Under the pieces are notes generated by a model that did no database searches, was not told where the DNA came from, and was given only the letters and a program-made list of their open reading frames with translations. Below, piece by piece: positions 1 through 8,763 of a DNA stretch of 64,000 bases. This DNA comes from Pontibacillus litoralis JSM 072002 (lineage in GTDB: Bacteria > Bacillota > Bacilli > Bacillales > BH030062): NCBI RefSeq assembly GCF_000775615.1, contig NZ_AVPG01000003.1, forward strand, positions 1-64,000. The letters are read 5' to 3'. Position numbers and translations under genes: made by a program. The number at the start of each line of letters is the position of its first letter. Within the stretch, counting starts at the first letter, position 1.

Positions 1-134
1 TGAGTTTGCCTTGCATCATTTCAAATGATTAATGGCTAATTTAAAAATTAACAGGTTGTTTACAAGTTGTTTTGTTCAGTTTTCAAAGTTCGCAATGTCT
101 TTTCATTTGCGCCGCTTGTTTTGGCGACTTTTTA

Positions 135-272
135 AATATAACATTTCTAATTCATTTCGTCAACAACTTTTTGAAATTCTTTTTGTTGTTAACTCTTTAA
201 ATGATTAGCTTGCTTCCGTGCCGCTTTTGTTGCGACATTTAATAATGTACCATGCTAATAATTATTTTGCAA
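135..272 (-). promoter_or_regulatory. Tandem promoters and leader of an rRNA operon (16S lies beyond the left edge)
   Basis: On the minus strand two sigma-A promoters are readable. P1 has -35 TTGCAA (267-272), a 17-nt spacer and -10 TACATT (244-249). P2 has -35 TTGACG (158-163), a 17-nt spacer and -10 TATATT (135-140). Downstream, towards position 1, the leader contains TTTGAAAACTGAAC around 75-88, a stretch typical of Bacillus sequences before 16S rRNA. Gene order agrees: in B. subtilis ygxA is followed by rrnD. No rRNA sequence itself is inside the window. Confidence 0.8.
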
Positions 273-340
273 TAGAAAAATAAAACTTTTTTAATATTAC
301 TCTTCAAAACACGTAAAAGGGTGACTCAAACTATATTAAA

Positions 341-384
341 AGAAAGTAGCGTATACTTCAAGAACAAATGATACGCTACCTTCT
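341..384 (-). terminator. Terminator of ygxA
   Basis: Inverted arms AGTAGCGTAT (345-354) and ATACGCTACC (371-380) form a 10-bp stem with one mismatch at its base. On the minus strand the hairpin is followed by a T-rich run, just past the ygxA stop and before the rRNA promoters. Confidence 0.7.
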
Positions 385-417
385 TCTGGATACTATATGC
401 AATTTCCACACATTTCG

Positions 418-1290
418 TTATTTATTTAAATACATATATTTGCGATGATAAATATCGTCCCCTTTTGTATCTACTTGCACTGCTTGTATAACTTCTTTTT
501 CAACGAGGTGTTCTAATAACGCCCCTAAGTCTAAATAATATGGTTGAATTTGTGGATGCACCATTAACTCCCCATACGTACAAGCTTCATCCTTCTCTTT
601 CATAATATCAATTAAGTGTTGAGAGCAATTAAGCGTTCGAGAGTTAATCGCAAATTCCACAGCTAATAGCATTAATTCTACTCGTTTATCGAGAGTTTCA
701 CTGCTGGAGCTCAATTCTTGTTGAAGCTTATATATTTCTGGCTCTATTTGTTTCACTTGGTTCCAAACAGTCACTTCTGGGTGAAATCCTTTTTCTATAA
801 CCGCAAGTCTCGCTAAATAATGCAAACAATAAATCATCGTATTAAAAGCATCCATATATTGTTGTGAGTCAAAGAAGTATTTGCTTTCACGGTAACTCCT
901 AATTAGCTTGGCAAATTCTATCGCTTTCTTTAATTCCCGTTTTTCTTTCGGAAATGTACGTAAATCGTCTTTCAGTTTAGCGACATATTCATTCCGATCA
1001 AAAACGACTTTTCCATTAATCACCCATTCTACGGCGCGGCGATATGAACTTGTGTCAATCCAATACAGTAATTGTTTTTCATCTACGATGTGCATGGCTG
1101 CATTTTTATTGTGATATTCATAATGCTTAACGTACCATGGTTGCATAGCATCTTGCACAATAACAAGTAAAATGTAATCAAAATTATCGGTTACAGGACT
1201 GACTGGTTTCTTCTTTTCTATTAATAAAATTCCTAGCGTGTTTTTTTGGCTTGCCCGTTCTTGATAAATTGGCCGTAACACATCTTCCAT
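418..1290 (-). CDS. ygxA: YgxA family nucleotidyltransferase-like protein
   Basis: 290 aa from the ATG at 1290, which has GGGGGAA six bases upstream; a longer reading to 1356 has no ribosome site. The protein is recognised by overall similarity and position: ygxA sits between ygzB and an rRNA operon in B. subtilis. The N-terminal half resembles a nucleotidyltransferase fold; the C-terminal half (about 120-290) is alpha-helical with a winged-helix-like end. No signal peptide or membrane span is visible, so it should be cytoplasmic. The substrate is unknown in the family. Transcribed alone, with its own terminator. Confidence 0.8.
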   Translation of the reverse strand: MEDVLRPIYQERASQKNTLGILLIEKKKPVSPVTDNFDYILLVIVQDAMQPWYVKHYEYHNKNAAMHIVDEKQLLYWIDTSSYRRAVEWVINGKVVFDRNEYVAKLKDDLRTFPKEKRELKKAIEFAKLIRSYRESKYFFDSQQYMDAFNTMIYCLHYLARLAVIEKGFHPEVTVWNQVKQIEPEIYKLQQELSSSSETLDKRVELMLLAVEFAINSRTLNCSQHLIDIMKEKDEACTYGELMVHPQIQPYYLDLGALLEHLVEKEVIQAVQVDTKGDDIYHRKYMYLNK

Positions 1291-1424
1291 AAATAGTTCC
1301 CCCAAATATAAGATAGTTAATCTTTTCGACAAATATGGATAAAATCCTTTTTTCAAGAATATTTCTTATCCATTATCTATGCTATACTGACATGTAAGCG
1401 GTATAGTAATTAGGAGGGACAGGA

Positions 1425-1787
1425 TTGGGTCTAAAATATTCTAATAAAATTAATAAAATACGAACTTTTGCTCTTAGTTTAGTTTTCATCGGGTTCGGTA
1501 TTATGTATGTTGGATTGTTATTTAAAGAAACGATGTGGCTCATGAGCACGTTCATGGTATTGGGGCTATTATCTGTTCTATTAAGTACGGTCATTTATTT
1601 CTGGATTGGTATGTTATCCACAAAGACCATTCAAGTGATATGCCCTAATTGTGAGAAACCAACAAAAGTGCTTGGTCGTGTAGATGCATGTATGCACTGT
1701 AATGAGCCTTTAACAATGGACAAAGAGCTTGAAGGTAAAGAATTCGATGAACGATATAATTCAAAGAAATACAATCCAGAAAAATAA
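1425..1787 (+). CDS. ygzB: YgzB family (UPF0295) membrane protein with zinc ribbon
   Basis: 120 aa. Translation starts at a TTG (1425), eight bases after GGAGGGA; no ATG is better placed. Two membrane segments (about residues 14-34 and 41-63) are followed by a cytoplasmic zinc-ribbon tail with CPNC (about residue 76) and CMHC (about 92). Length and sequence follow B. subtilis YgzB closely. It is transcribed divergently from ygxA and convergently with perR, the same order as in B. subtilis. The function is not established. Confidence 0.85.
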   Translation: MGLKYSNKINKIRTFALSLVFIGFGIMYVGLLFKETMWLMSTFMVLGLLSVLLSTVIYFWIGMLSTKTIQVICPNCEKPTKVLGRVDACMHCNEPLTMDKELEGKEFDERYNSKKYNPEK

Positions 1788-1793
1788 TTCATA

Positions 1794-1827
1794 AAAAGCC
1801 TTTTGTCTTTGCACAAAGGGCTTTTCT
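1794..1827. terminator. Terminator of ygzB
   Basis: Inverted repeat AAAGCCTTTTGT / ACAAAGGGCTTT (a G-T pair in the stem) followed by TTTTCTT on the plus strand, directly after the ygzB stop. It is A-rich on the other side, so it could act in both directions. Confidence 0.75.
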
Positions 1828-1837
1828 TAATGATACA

Positions 1838-1870
1838 AAAAAACTGAAAGCAGCTTAGGCTTTCAGTTTT
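1838..1870 (-). terminator. Terminator overlapping the perR stop codon
   Basis: Arms AAACTGAAAGC and GCTTTCAGTTT form an 11-bp stem, followed on the minus strand by a T-run. The 5' arm includes the last codon and stop of perR. Confidence 0.75.
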
Positions 1871-2315
1871 AATGCGCTTGTTTTTTTAGTTGACACGTTT
1901 CACAGCTACCATACACTTCCATGCGGTGGTGGCTCACTTTAAAGCCGGTTACTTGTTCGGCTAATGATTCCACCTCACTTAGTGTAGGATAGTGAAAATC
2001 AACTATTTTACCACAATCGTTACAAATGGCGTGATAATGATCCGTGGTATTACAATCAAATCGGCTTGATGCATCTCCATATGTTAATTCTCGAACGAGG
2101 CCAATTTCTTTAAATAAGCGTAAATTGTTATAGACTGTTGCTACACTCATGTTCGGAAATTGACTCTCTAAAGCCTTATAAATGTCATCCGCAGTAGGAT
2201 GCGTCATAGAGTGAATGAGATGATCGAGCACGGCATGACGTTGTGGTGTAATACGAACACCGGAACCTTTCAGAACCTCTAGCGCTTCGCTTAGTCGATG
2301 ATCTGACACCGCCAT
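1869..2315 (-). CDS. perR: Peroxide-responsive repressor PerR
   Basis: 148 aa from the ATG at 2315 (GAGGTG just upstream); the reading frame upstream lacks a ribosome site. This is a Fur-family repressor. It has an N-terminal winged helix (TADDIYKAL, 41-49; SVATVYNNL, 57-65) and a C-terminal dimer/metal domain. The regulatory metal ligands of B. subtilis PerR map to H39, D87, H93, H95 and D106; the first and last of these correspond to the His and Asp of the family site, which matches PerR rather than Fur or Zur. Structural zinc cysteines are C98/C101 and the CETC pair near the C-terminus. In the family it represses catalase, ahp and iron genes until metal-catalysed histidine oxidation. Confidence 0.93.
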   Translation of the reverse strand: MAVSDHRLSEALEVLKGSGVRITPQRHAVLDHLIHSMTHPTADDIYKALESQFPNMSVATVYNNLRLFKEIGLVRELTYGDASSRFDCNTTDHYHAICNDCGKIVDFHYPTLSEVESLAEQVTGFKVSHHRMEVYGSCETCQLKKQAH

Positions 2316-2333
2316 GCACCTCACTTTCAAATA

Positions 2334-2359
2334 AATATTATTAATAAACAATATTATTA
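2334..2359 (-). promoter_or_regulatory. Direct repeat in the perR promoter region
   Basis: AATATTATTA occurs twice, at 2334-2343 and 2350-2359, 16 bp apart, just upstream of the perR ribosome site. PerR is autoregulated in B. subtilis through AT-rich boxes, so this is a plausible place for an operator. The match to the TTATAATNATTATAA consensus is poor, and I do not call it a Per box. Confidence 0.25.
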
Positions 2360-2439
2360 GATTAAAATTCTTATAAATAGTGTAACCCCTTACTAAAGCA
2401 CTTGTCAATTAGGAGAATTTCTCTTTTCTCAACTAACTG

Positions 2440-2997
2440 TTACACATCTACTTGAAGTGGTATTTCTTCTCCTCCAGTTATTTGATTTACATACCTTGCC
2501 GCAACGAATAAAAAGTCAGAAAGGCGGTTCAAATAACTGATGACAAGTGGGTTGTTTAGCTCGTCTTGAATGGCTACAGCTGATCTTTCTGCTCTTCTTA
2601 CAATCGTTCTTGCGGTATGAAGTGCTGCAGATGCTGGGTGTCCTGACGGTAAAATAAAATTTTGTAATGGTGGTAACGCCTCGTCCCAGTTATCAATTTG
2701 CTTTTCTAACTCTTCTATGTGACTTTGTTTCACTTGCCATTTCACTTGTTTCCCTTTTGGTGTTGCCAGTTCCGCTCCGACATGGAATAAAATCGTTTGA
2801 ACGCGATGCATCATTTCCATAAATGCTTCTCCATCCACGATATCTTCTTTCTTTAAATGGCTTAAAGCTACACCAATCATAGAGTTCGCTTCATCACATG
2901 TACCATATGCATCCACTCTAGCGTCATTTTTCGGTACACGAACACCGTAAATTAAAGAAGTTGCACCCTTGTCACCGCCACGCGTATAAATTCTCAT
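2440..2997 (-). CDS. yvqK: ATP:cob(I)alamin adenosyltransferase, PduO type
   Basis: 185 aa. PduO-type enzymes transfer the adenosyl group of ATP to cob(I)alamin to make adenosylcobalamin. Visible family motifs are the N-terminal TRGGDKGATSL (ATP site, 5-15), GTCDEANSMIG (32-42), the RTIVRRAERS helix (about 131-140) and the C-terminal LNRLSDFLFVAARYVN. No cobalamin synthesis or B12-dependent gene lies nearby. Only two bases separate it from the upstream dehydrogenase gene, so the two are probably co-transcribed. Confidence 0.9.
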   Translation of the reverse strand: MRIYTRGGDKGATSLIYGVRVPKNDARVDAYGTCDEANSMIGVALSHLKKEDIVDGEAFMEMMHRVQTILFHVGAELATPKGKQVKWQVKQSHIEELEKQIDNWDEALPPLQNFILPSGHPASAALHTARTIVRRAERSAVAIQDELNNPLVISYLNRLSDFLFVAARYVNQITGGEEIPLQVDV

Positions 2998-2999
2998 CC

Positions 3000-3956
3000 T
3001 TAATACCCCTTTCTTGGATCAATCACATTTACATACTCATTTGTCTTATTTTCATAGGCTTGAAGATTTTGTTCAAATATTTTGATTGCTCTTGGTTGAT
3101 ATTCCGGGGAAATTCCAGAAATGTGCGGAGTTATCGTCACGTTCTCCATTTGCCAAAAAGGATGATCCTTTGATAATGGTTCTGTTTCAAACACATCTAA
3201 TATGGCGTGTCCTATTTGCTTCTCTGTCACGACTTCTAATAATAGATCATTAGAAACCGCATCACCTCGTCCCATATTAAGAAAAACGGCATCCTCTTTC
3301 ATTTGTTCAAAATGCGCTTTCGTAAAAAATCCTTTCGTCGCATCGGTACTCGGAAGAACGGATACTACAAAATCAACGCCACCAATTACATCTCCTATCT
3401 CCTCTTGGGTATGCATAGCATCAAAATAATGCTTTTCCTTCCCGCTATAAGAAATACCAATTGTGTGCATTTGAAACGCTTTTGCTAGCCTTGCTACTTC
3501 TTGTCCAATCGCACCCGCTCCAACAATCATCATCGTTCGTCCAGTAATTTCGCTTATCTTCACCTTTTGATCCCAAATTTGATGTTGCTCATTTGCAATC
3601 ATTTCTTTTTCTTTACGATATACTTGGAGCAACATGGAGATTGCATATTCGCCCATTGGTACTTTGTGGATTCCTTTCACATTCGTAACTACAATATTTC
3701 GTTCATGGATTGCTTTAAATGGGAGCTTCTCCACTCCTGCTGATAATACCATAATCCAAGTTAGCTTACCTGCTTGTTGGATATGCGTTTGATCTAGATT
3801 GTCGCCATAAGTAAGTATACAATGGGCCTCACCTAGAAATGGTGTGGCCTCTTCTATACTATGACAAAATTGAAATTGAATATGTGGATATTGAGCAACT
3901 AAATGCTCGCGTAAATCTCTTCTCATTTTACACGTTGAAAGAACATACATCTTCAA
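3000..3956 (-). CDS. D-isomer-specific 2-hydroxyacid dehydrogenase
   Basis: About 318 aa. AAGGAGG precedes both a TTG (3956) and an ATG (3950); the ATG has ten bases of spacing, the TTG four, so either may serve. It carries the NAD-binding loop GAGAIG (around residue 147), the substrate arginine in NMGRGD, the glutamate in FETEPL and the catalytic histidine in TPHISG. This is the order found in NAD(P)-dependent 2-keto/2-hydroxy acid reductases of the GhrB/phosphoglycerate dehydrogenase superfamily. The substrate cannot be assigned. It forms a two-gene unit with the PduO gene. Confidence 0.85.
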   Translation of the reverse strand: MKMYVLSTCKMRRDLREHLVAQYPHIQFQFCHSIEEATPFLGEAHCILTYGDNLDQTHIQQAGKLTWIMVLSAGVEKLPFKAIHERNIVVTNVKGIHKVPMGEYAISMLLQVYRKEKEMIANEQHQIWDQKVKISEITGRTMMIVGAGAIGQEVARLAKAFQMHTIGISYSGKEKHYFDAMHTQEEIGDVIGGVDFVVSVLPSTDATKGFFTKAHFEQMKEDAVFLNMGRGDAVSNDLLLEVVTEKQIGHAILDVFETEPLSKDHPFWQMENVTITPHISGISPEYQPRAIKIFEQNLQAYENKTNEYVNVIDPRKGY

Positions 3957-4033
3957 GAAACCTCCTTATGAATTCATTGCTTTCATCTTATCGCTTTTTA
4001 CTACAAACGACCAAGTTATAAAGCTTATAAAAA

Positions 4034-4064
4034 AACACGAGCGATGTATTTCGCCCGTGCTCCA
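4034..4064 (-). terminator. Strong minus-strand terminator upstream of the dehydrogenase gene
   Basis: Minus-strand arms CACGGGCG and CGCTCGTG (8 bp with one G-T pair) are followed by TTTTTTT. It points leftward and lies upstream of the dehydrogenase start, so it must end a transcript coming from about 4065-4330, where only the small uncertain ORF at 4120-4326 is open. Confidence 0.65.
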
Positions 4065-4119
4065 TATTTATTGTTAAGGGGAGGTTAGATCTCTTCTTAT
4101 ACAATACGTGCATCGCTTC

Positions 4120-4326
4120 CTATCGGTATGGACCACTACCTATTTTTCTCAAAAAATGTTGCAAATACAACCCCCATCCCATTATAATAAAAGGGAATTT
4201 ATTCGAAAGGACTGAACCTATACACAATGAAGTACTAAATCCTACGAAAAATGACGAGTTGAATAGAAATATGTATGTTAAACAATCTCGTTCCAGATAG
4301 GATAAGTATGTCTTCTCATAGACCAT
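4120..4326 (-). CDS. Possible small membrane protein, weak resemblance to 2TM-type proteins
   Basis: An open frame of up to 68 aa. It has two hydrophobic stretches (about 17-40 and 44-57), the second reading FPFIIMGWGLYLQHFL, which recalls the conserved second segment of 2TM-domain proteins. The only independent support is the terminator at 4034-4064 on the same strand. No convincing ribosome site precedes the ATG, and its 5' side abuts the ABC-F leader on the other strand. It may be a shortened relic or not a gene. Confidence 0.3.
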   Translation of the reverse strand: MVYEKTYLSYLERDCLTYIFLFNSSFFVGFSTSLCIGSVLSNKFPFIIMGWGLYLQHFLRKIGSGPYR

Positions 4327-4333
4327 TGTGTAA

Positions 4334-4437
4334 TACGAATAAATTGTAACCTTTTATGCGTGTTTTATAAAGGCTTATTTTCCATTCGTATATACAATTA
4401 TCTTACCTCTCTGGAGCAATTCAGGGAGGTTTTTTTG
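4334..4437 (+). promoter_or_regulatory. Transcription attenuator with four-codon leader ORF before the ABC-F gene
   Basis: An intrinsic terminator ends one base before the start codon: arms CCTCTCTG (4406-4413) and CAGGGAGG (4422-4429), then seven T (4430-4436). The 3' arm contains the Shine-Dalgarno sequence. Upstream is a tiny ORF, ATG CGT GTT TTA TAA (4356-4370, M-R-V-L). Flanking it are TACGAAT (4334-4340) with ATTCGTA (4384-4390), and AATTGTA (4342-4348) with TACAATT (4393-4399). Both pairs are perfect 7-mers but cannot nest, so they are mutually exclusive. This layout is expected for antibiotic-induced ribosome-mediated attenuation, known for other resistance ABC-F genes. Confidence 0.7.
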
Positions 4438-6015
4438 ATGAGATATATGCTCGGTAAAGATATATACTATTCCATTGGTGAGCGCACGTTACTCGATATT
4501 AAGCACCTTTCGATTCACCAAGGTGACCGCATCGGCTTAGTGGGTAAAAATGGGCAGGGGAAATCACTCCTACTGCAGTATTTACTCGGACAAGTGGAAA
4601 AAGGTGCATCAATTTCATGGTACGGAAGTGTTCAATATTTCGAGCAGTTGGATGGAGAAACGGGGCATGTAAGTGGTGGGGAGTACACGTTGCAAAGACT
4701 AGGCAAGCTATTCGAACAGGAAGCAGATGTGCTGTTGCTAGATGAACCAACGAACCATTTGGACTGGGACAGAATTGAACAACTTGAACAAAAGCTACAG
4801 CAACATAAAGGGGCTATTATCCTCGCATCCCACGACCGTAAAATGCTCGATAGCGTATGCACGTCCATTTGGGAGCTCAGTCACGGCAAGCTAACAACTT
4901 ATAAAGGGAACTACTCCGATTACGAGAAAGCTAAAGCGCTAGAAATACAACATCAATACGATGCTTACGAGTCCTACGTGAAAGAGGAAAAGCGGTTAAC
5001 AGAACGCATGCTGCAAAAAGAACAACAAGCAAAAGGTATGAAAAAAGCTCCATCACGAATGGGAAATTCAGAATGGCAGCTTCATAAAGGAAAAGCATCT
5101 GAAAAAAAGCAAAAGGTAGAGGGCGTAACGAAGGCGATGCAAGAAAGGATCAATCGGCTAGAGAAAGTGGATAAACCGTTCGAGTGGGACAAAATGAAAA
5201 TGAGCTACTCTTCCATCAAACCAATTCATCGTAAACATATTGCAATAGCTAAACAACTAACGAAAGTAATAGACGGACGAACGTTATACACGATTGATCA
5301 ATTAGAGTGGAAGACAGGATCAAAAACAGCTTTAATCGGAAACAATGCAAGCGGAAAAACAACGCTGCTAAATCAGTTAATGACAGACACTCAACAAGTA
5401 GATATAACGAAGCAAGCGGTTATTGGTTATTTTGATCAGACGTTAGCTACATTGCCAGAGGAGAAAACAATTTTACATTATGTACAAAATAAAAGTTCGC
5501 TACCCCAACACATTATTCGTACACTATTAGGTAGGCTTCGTTTTCCTGAAGATGATGTCCATAAACGAATTGGCGTATTAAGTGGAGGGGAACGGGTAAA
5601 AGTCGCTCTCGCAACGTTGTTAGCTCGGGAATATAACGTACTCATCTTAGACGAACCGACCAACCATTTAGATGTCGAAGCGATTACTGCATTAGAACAA
5701 TTAATTAACGAATATCCTGGTACTGTCTTATTGGTAACGCATGACAGGCGCTTTATTGAGCATACAGCAGATCATCTATGGATGTTAAAAAACGGGACAC
5801 TTACGACGTTCGAAGGCACGTTACATCAATATGATCAATCAAAACGGCAGCGCAACACTCCCACCGAAACAACAGAAACGCAAATGGCACTAGAAACAAA
5901 ATTAACCGAATTAATTAGCCGCTTAAGCATAGCGGACCCAAAGGATAACTTACAACAAATCGAACAACAATATCAAGAAACACTAAACAAACTAAACGCA
6001 CTACGCAATCCATAA
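4438..6015 (+). CDS. ABC-F ribosome protection protein, VmlR/Vga-like
   Basis: 525 aa from the ATG at 4438; the in-frame extension upstream runs through the attenuator. Two ABC domains: the first with GKNGQGKS, VSGGE and LLLDEPTNHLD, the second with GNNASGKT, LSGGE and LILDEPTNHLD. There is no membrane domain. Between them is a long charged linker with SRMGNSEWQLHKGK and a following basic coiled coil, the interdomain region that reaches towards the peptidyl-transferase centre in antibiotic-resistance ABC-F proteins. The linker and the attenuator both favour a VmlR/Vga-type protein over housekeeping EttA/YfmR types. Likely drugs are lincosamides, streptogramin A or pleuromutilins, by analogy only. 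Single gene with its own terminator. Confidence 0.82.
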   Translation: MRYMLGKDIYYSIGERTLLDIKHLSIHQGDRIGLVGKNGQGKSLLLQYLLGQVEKGASISWYGSVQYFEQLDGETGHVSGGEYTLQRLGKLFEQEADVLLLDEPTNHLDWDRIEQLEQKLQQHKGAIILASHDRKMLDSVCTSIWELSHGKLTTYKGNYSDYEKAKALEIQHQYDAYESYVKEEKRLTERMLQKEQQAKGMKKAPSRMGNSEWQLHKGKASEKKQKVEGVTKAMQERINRLEKVDKPFEWDKMKMSYSSIKPIHRKHIAIAKQLTKVIDGRTLYTIDQLEWKTGSKTALIGNNASGKTTLLNQLMTDTQQVDITKQAVIGYFDQTLATLPEEKTILHYVQNKSSLPQHIIRTLLGRLRFPEDDVHKRIGVLSGGERVKVALATLLAREYNVLILDEPTNHLDVEAITALEQLINEYPGTVLLVTHDRRFIEHTADHLWMLKNGTLTTFEGTLHQYDQSKRQRNTPTETTETQMALETKLTELISRLSIADPKDNLQQIEQQYQETLNKLNALRNP

Positions 6016-6017
6016 TA

Positions 6018-6056
6018 ACCACACCCCCTAAGCCATAAAAAGCTAGGGGGTGGTTT
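6018..6056. terminator. Bidirectional terminator between the ABC-F gene and bcp
   Basis: Inverted arms around CACCCCCTA and TAGGGGGTG with a short A-rich loop, followed by TTTGTTT on the plus strand. It lies between two converging genes. Confidence 0.75.
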
Positions 6057-6058
6057 GT

Positions 6059-6529
6059 TTATGCTAAATGCTCTCGAATATATTGTAATGCTTCTTCTAC
6101 ATGACCTTTCACACGGACTTTACGCCAATCCTTTGCAAGATTACCTTCTTTATCAATGACGAAAGTAGAACGTTCAATTCCCATGTACTCTTTACCAAAC
6201 ATTTTCTTCTGCTTCCACACATCGTATTGTTTTGCTAAACGATGTTCTTCATCAGCTAATAAAAGAAATGGTAGATCGTGTTTATCGATAAACTTCTTAT
6301 GACGGTCTACTGGATCAGGACTAACACCTATAATCACTGCATCTACATCAGCGAAGCTCTCATGATAATCGCGAAAATCACACGCCTCTGTTGTACAACC
6401 AGGTGTCATATCTTTCGGATAAAAATAAAGCACGATATGCTTCCCGCGAAAATCAGCTAGTTTCACCTGTTCTCCATTACTCGCCATTAGTTCCAAATCC
6501 GGAGCTTGCTTGCCTATTTCTAAACTCAT
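6059..6529 (-). CDS. bcp: Peroxiredoxin, BCP/PrxQ type
   Basis: 156 aa, the usual length for bacterioferritin comigratory protein (YgaF in B. subtilis). Thioredoxin fold; the peroxidatic cysteine C45 lies in TPGCTTEAC and the resolving cysteine C50 five residues later, as in atypical 2-Cys PrxQ enzymes. It reduces hydrogen peroxide and alkyl hydroperoxides with electrons from thioredoxin in the cytoplasm. It sits in the same conserved block as perR, which governs peroxide defence, though no Per box was seen here. Confidence 0.92.
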   Translation of the reverse strand: MSLEIGKQAPDLELMASNGEQVKLADFRGKHIVLYFYPKDMTPGCTTEACDFRDYHESFADVDAVIIGVSPDPVDRHKKFIDKHDLPFLLLADEEHRLAKQYDVWKQKKMFGKEYMGIERSTFVIDKEGNLAKDWRKVRVKGHVEEALQYIREHLA

Positions 6530-6595
6530 GCGAATCCCTCCATCAACTTATTCTCCTTTAAGCGTAACGAATTATTACGTCTTATACAACTGTAA

Positions 6596-6988
6596 CTACT
6601 TACGATGGAACAACTGTACGAAAAAGGCTGCAGGCAGAACACACCCAATTAGTGCTTCTATTAATGCAATGATGCGCCCAACGCCAATGGGTGTAATATC
6701 TCCATAACCTACTGTCATAAGCGTCACACCACTAAAGTAAATGGCATGCGCCAAACGATCAACAATAGAATCGACTTGCAGCCATTCATCTCTCAATATA
6801 ACCATCCCTTCACTAGCTAGCACAAAGTACACTAATCCGAACCCAATCATCACAACGATATAGACAACCGTTAACGTATAGAACAGTTCCATCGAGAAAT
6901 GCTGGCGCCTCTCATGACGAATGCGAATAAATTGAACGATACTACCGATTAACAAGAGCGTAATAAGCATGATAATGATCCAAACCAA
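6596..6988 (-). CDS. Small two-TM potassium channel
   Basis: About 130 aa from a TTG at 6988, placed after a G-rich ribosome site (GGGGGGAAAGGTGGGG); the frame is open to 7063 but the extension has no start signal. Two flanking membrane helices (about 2-21 and 36-60) plus a last one (about 105-128) enclose a pore loop with the potassium filter TVGYGD. It has no RCK/TrkA-N domain, so gating is unclear. Family: Ion_trans_2. In the plasma membrane it should pass K+ passively. Divergent from gsaB. Confidence 0.8.
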   Translation of the reverse strand: MVWIIIMLITLLLIGSIVQFIRIRHERRQHFSMELFYTLTVVYIVVMIGFGLVYFVLASEGMVILRDEWLQVDSIVDRLAHAIYFSGVTLMTVGYGDITPIGVGRIIALIEALIGCVLPAAFFVQLFHRK

Positions 6989-7132
6989 TGCATAAACCCC
7001 ACCTTTCCCCCCTATTAAATTGTACAAACTATCCCGAAAAATTATGCGATTGCACCTATGCATTCAGAAGAAATCATTCATTTATGTTAAAATAGCCAAT
7101 GGATAATCAATTACAATACTGGAGGATTCCAA

Positions 7133-8428
7133 ATGAAACACGATCAATCTATTTCCTTATATAATGAAGCACAGCAACATATCGTAGGTGGTGTAAACTC
7201 TCCTTCTCGCGCCTTTAAAGGTGTTGGTGGTGGCACCCCTGTATTTATGGAAAAAGCGGAAGGAGCCTACTTCTGGGATGTGGATGGCAACAAGTATATT
7301 GACTACTTAGCGGCATATGGCCCAATCATTACAGGCCATGCGCATCCTCACATCGCAGATGCTATTAGTAAATGCGCCTATAATGGGGTTCTTTACGGGA
7401 CACCAACGAAATTAGAAAATCAATTTGCTAAAACGTTGAAAGAAGCCATTCCATCTATGGAAAAAGTACGCTTCGTTAACTCTGGAACAGAAGCCGTTAT
7501 GACCACTATTCGCGTAGCTCGAGCGTACACGAACCGTACAAAAATTATTAAGTTCGCTGGGTGCTATCACGGCCATTCCGATTTAGTTCTAGTTGCTGCT
7601 GGTTCCGGACCTGCTACATTAGGAACGCCAGACTCAGCAGGTATCCCTACTTCAATTGCCCAAGAAGTCATTACCGTCCCATTCAACGATATAGAAACAT
7701 ACAAGAAAGCAATGGAAATACACGGCAATAATGTCGCAGCTGTTTTAGTAGAACCAATCGTTGGGAATTTCGGAATTGTTGAACCGAATCCAGGCTTCTT
7801 ACAACAAGTGAAAGATATTGCTCATGATACGGGGTCATTATTAATCTTTGATGAAGTCATTACAGCATTCCGCTTCACATATGGAAGTGCGCAAGACATT
7901 GTTGGTGTCGAACCTGATATGACAGCATTAGGTAAAATTATCGGTGGCGGATTGCCAATTGGAGCATATGGTGGTCGCATTGACATTATGGAACAAGTCG
8001 CACCACTTGGGCCGGCATATCAAGCAGGTACCATGGCCGGTAATCCCGCTTCCATATCTGCCGGAATTGCTTGCCTTGAAGTACTTCAACAAGCTGGCGT
8101 CTATGAGAAATTAGACAAGCTTGGCACACAATTAGAAGAAGGTATTCAGCAACATGCTGCAACGTATAACCTTCCTATAACAATCAACCGACTTAAAGGG
8201 GCACTAACCGTCTACTTCACGAATGAAAAAGTCGAGAATTACGATCAAGCAGAGGCATCTAACGGAGACATGTTTGCACGCTTCTTCCATTTAATGCTGA
8301 ATGAAGGCATCAACTTAGCCCCTTCTAAATATGAAGCGTGGTTCTTGACAACAGAGCATACCGAAGCAGACATTGAACAAACGCTACAAGCAGTAGAGAA
8401 GTCATTCCGCATTATGGCTCAAGAGTAA
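7133..8428 (+). CDS. gsaB: Glutamate-1-semialdehyde 2,1-aminomutase
   Basis: 431 aa with GGAGG ten bases before the ATG. This is a class III PLP aminotransferase-fold enzyme that converts glutamate-1-semialdehyde to 5-aminolevulinate for haem synthesis. Visible marks are the [18 protein letters not shown]-phosphate region, DEVITAFR, and the PLP lysine in ALGKIIGGG (about residue 268). The N-terminal [10 protein letters not shown] is diagnostic of GSA aminomutase rather than other transaminases. Like B. subtilis gsaB it is outside a hem cluster and beside ygaE/ygaF, and so is probably the second copy next to a hemL elsewhere. Confidence 0.92.
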   Translation: MKHDQSISLYNEAQQHIVGGVNSPSRAFKGVGGGTPVFMEKAEGAYFWDVDGNKYIDYLAAYGPIITGHAHPHIADAISKCAYNGVLYGTPTKLENQFAKTLKEAIPSMEKVRFVNSGTEAVMTTIRVARAYTNRTKIIKFAGCYHGHSDLVLVAAGSGPATLGTPDSAGIPTSIAQEVITVPFNDIETYKKAMEIHGNNVAAVLVEPIVGNFGIVEPNPGFLQQVKDIAHDTGSLLIFDEVITAFRFTYGSAQDIVGVEPDMTALGKIIGGGLPIGAYGGRIDIMEQVAPLGPAYQAGTMAGNPASISAGIACLEVLQQAGVYEKLDKLGTQLEEGIQQHAATYNLPITINRLKGALTVYFTNEKVENYDQAEASNGDMFARFFHLMLNEGINLAPSKYEAWFLTTEHTEADIEQTLQAVEKSFRIMAQE

Positions 8429-8513
8429 AAGGATTGACTAGCCTCCCATTACTAAGCAAAGCACTTTTATATAAAGTCCAATGCCTTGTTTAGCATTTAT
8501 TAAATACAACTTC

Positions 8514-8554
8514 AGCCTTTGGTGTATCCTATACAGGTCGCCAAGGGCTTTTTA
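8514..8554 (+). terminator. Terminator of gsaB
   Basis: AGCCTTTGG (8514-8522) pairs with CCAAGGGCT (8541-8549) in a 9-bp stem with one G-T pair, followed by TTTTT. It lies about 85 bases past the stop codon. Confidence 0.7.
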
Positions 8555-8763
8555 ACGATAAGAAGTGCTGCTGTTATTTGTTATGAGCTAAAATCGATAT
8601 TGGCTAAAATGCGTGACGCTAACACCTAACCAATCACACTAATCATTAACTTAAGCTAACTCCTATCTCCATCGTGATTAGGGACTCAGTTCATCCTTAA
8701 CACACATACAACAACCTCTAAAATAAGATTAAGCTATTATTTTCAGAAAAGTGGACAAAAGTA

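Noticed and set aside
2316-2380. PerR operator (Per box) upstream of perR
   Set aside because: Only AT-rich direct repeats are seen; no good match to the 7-1-7 palindrome, so listed only as a direct repeat.
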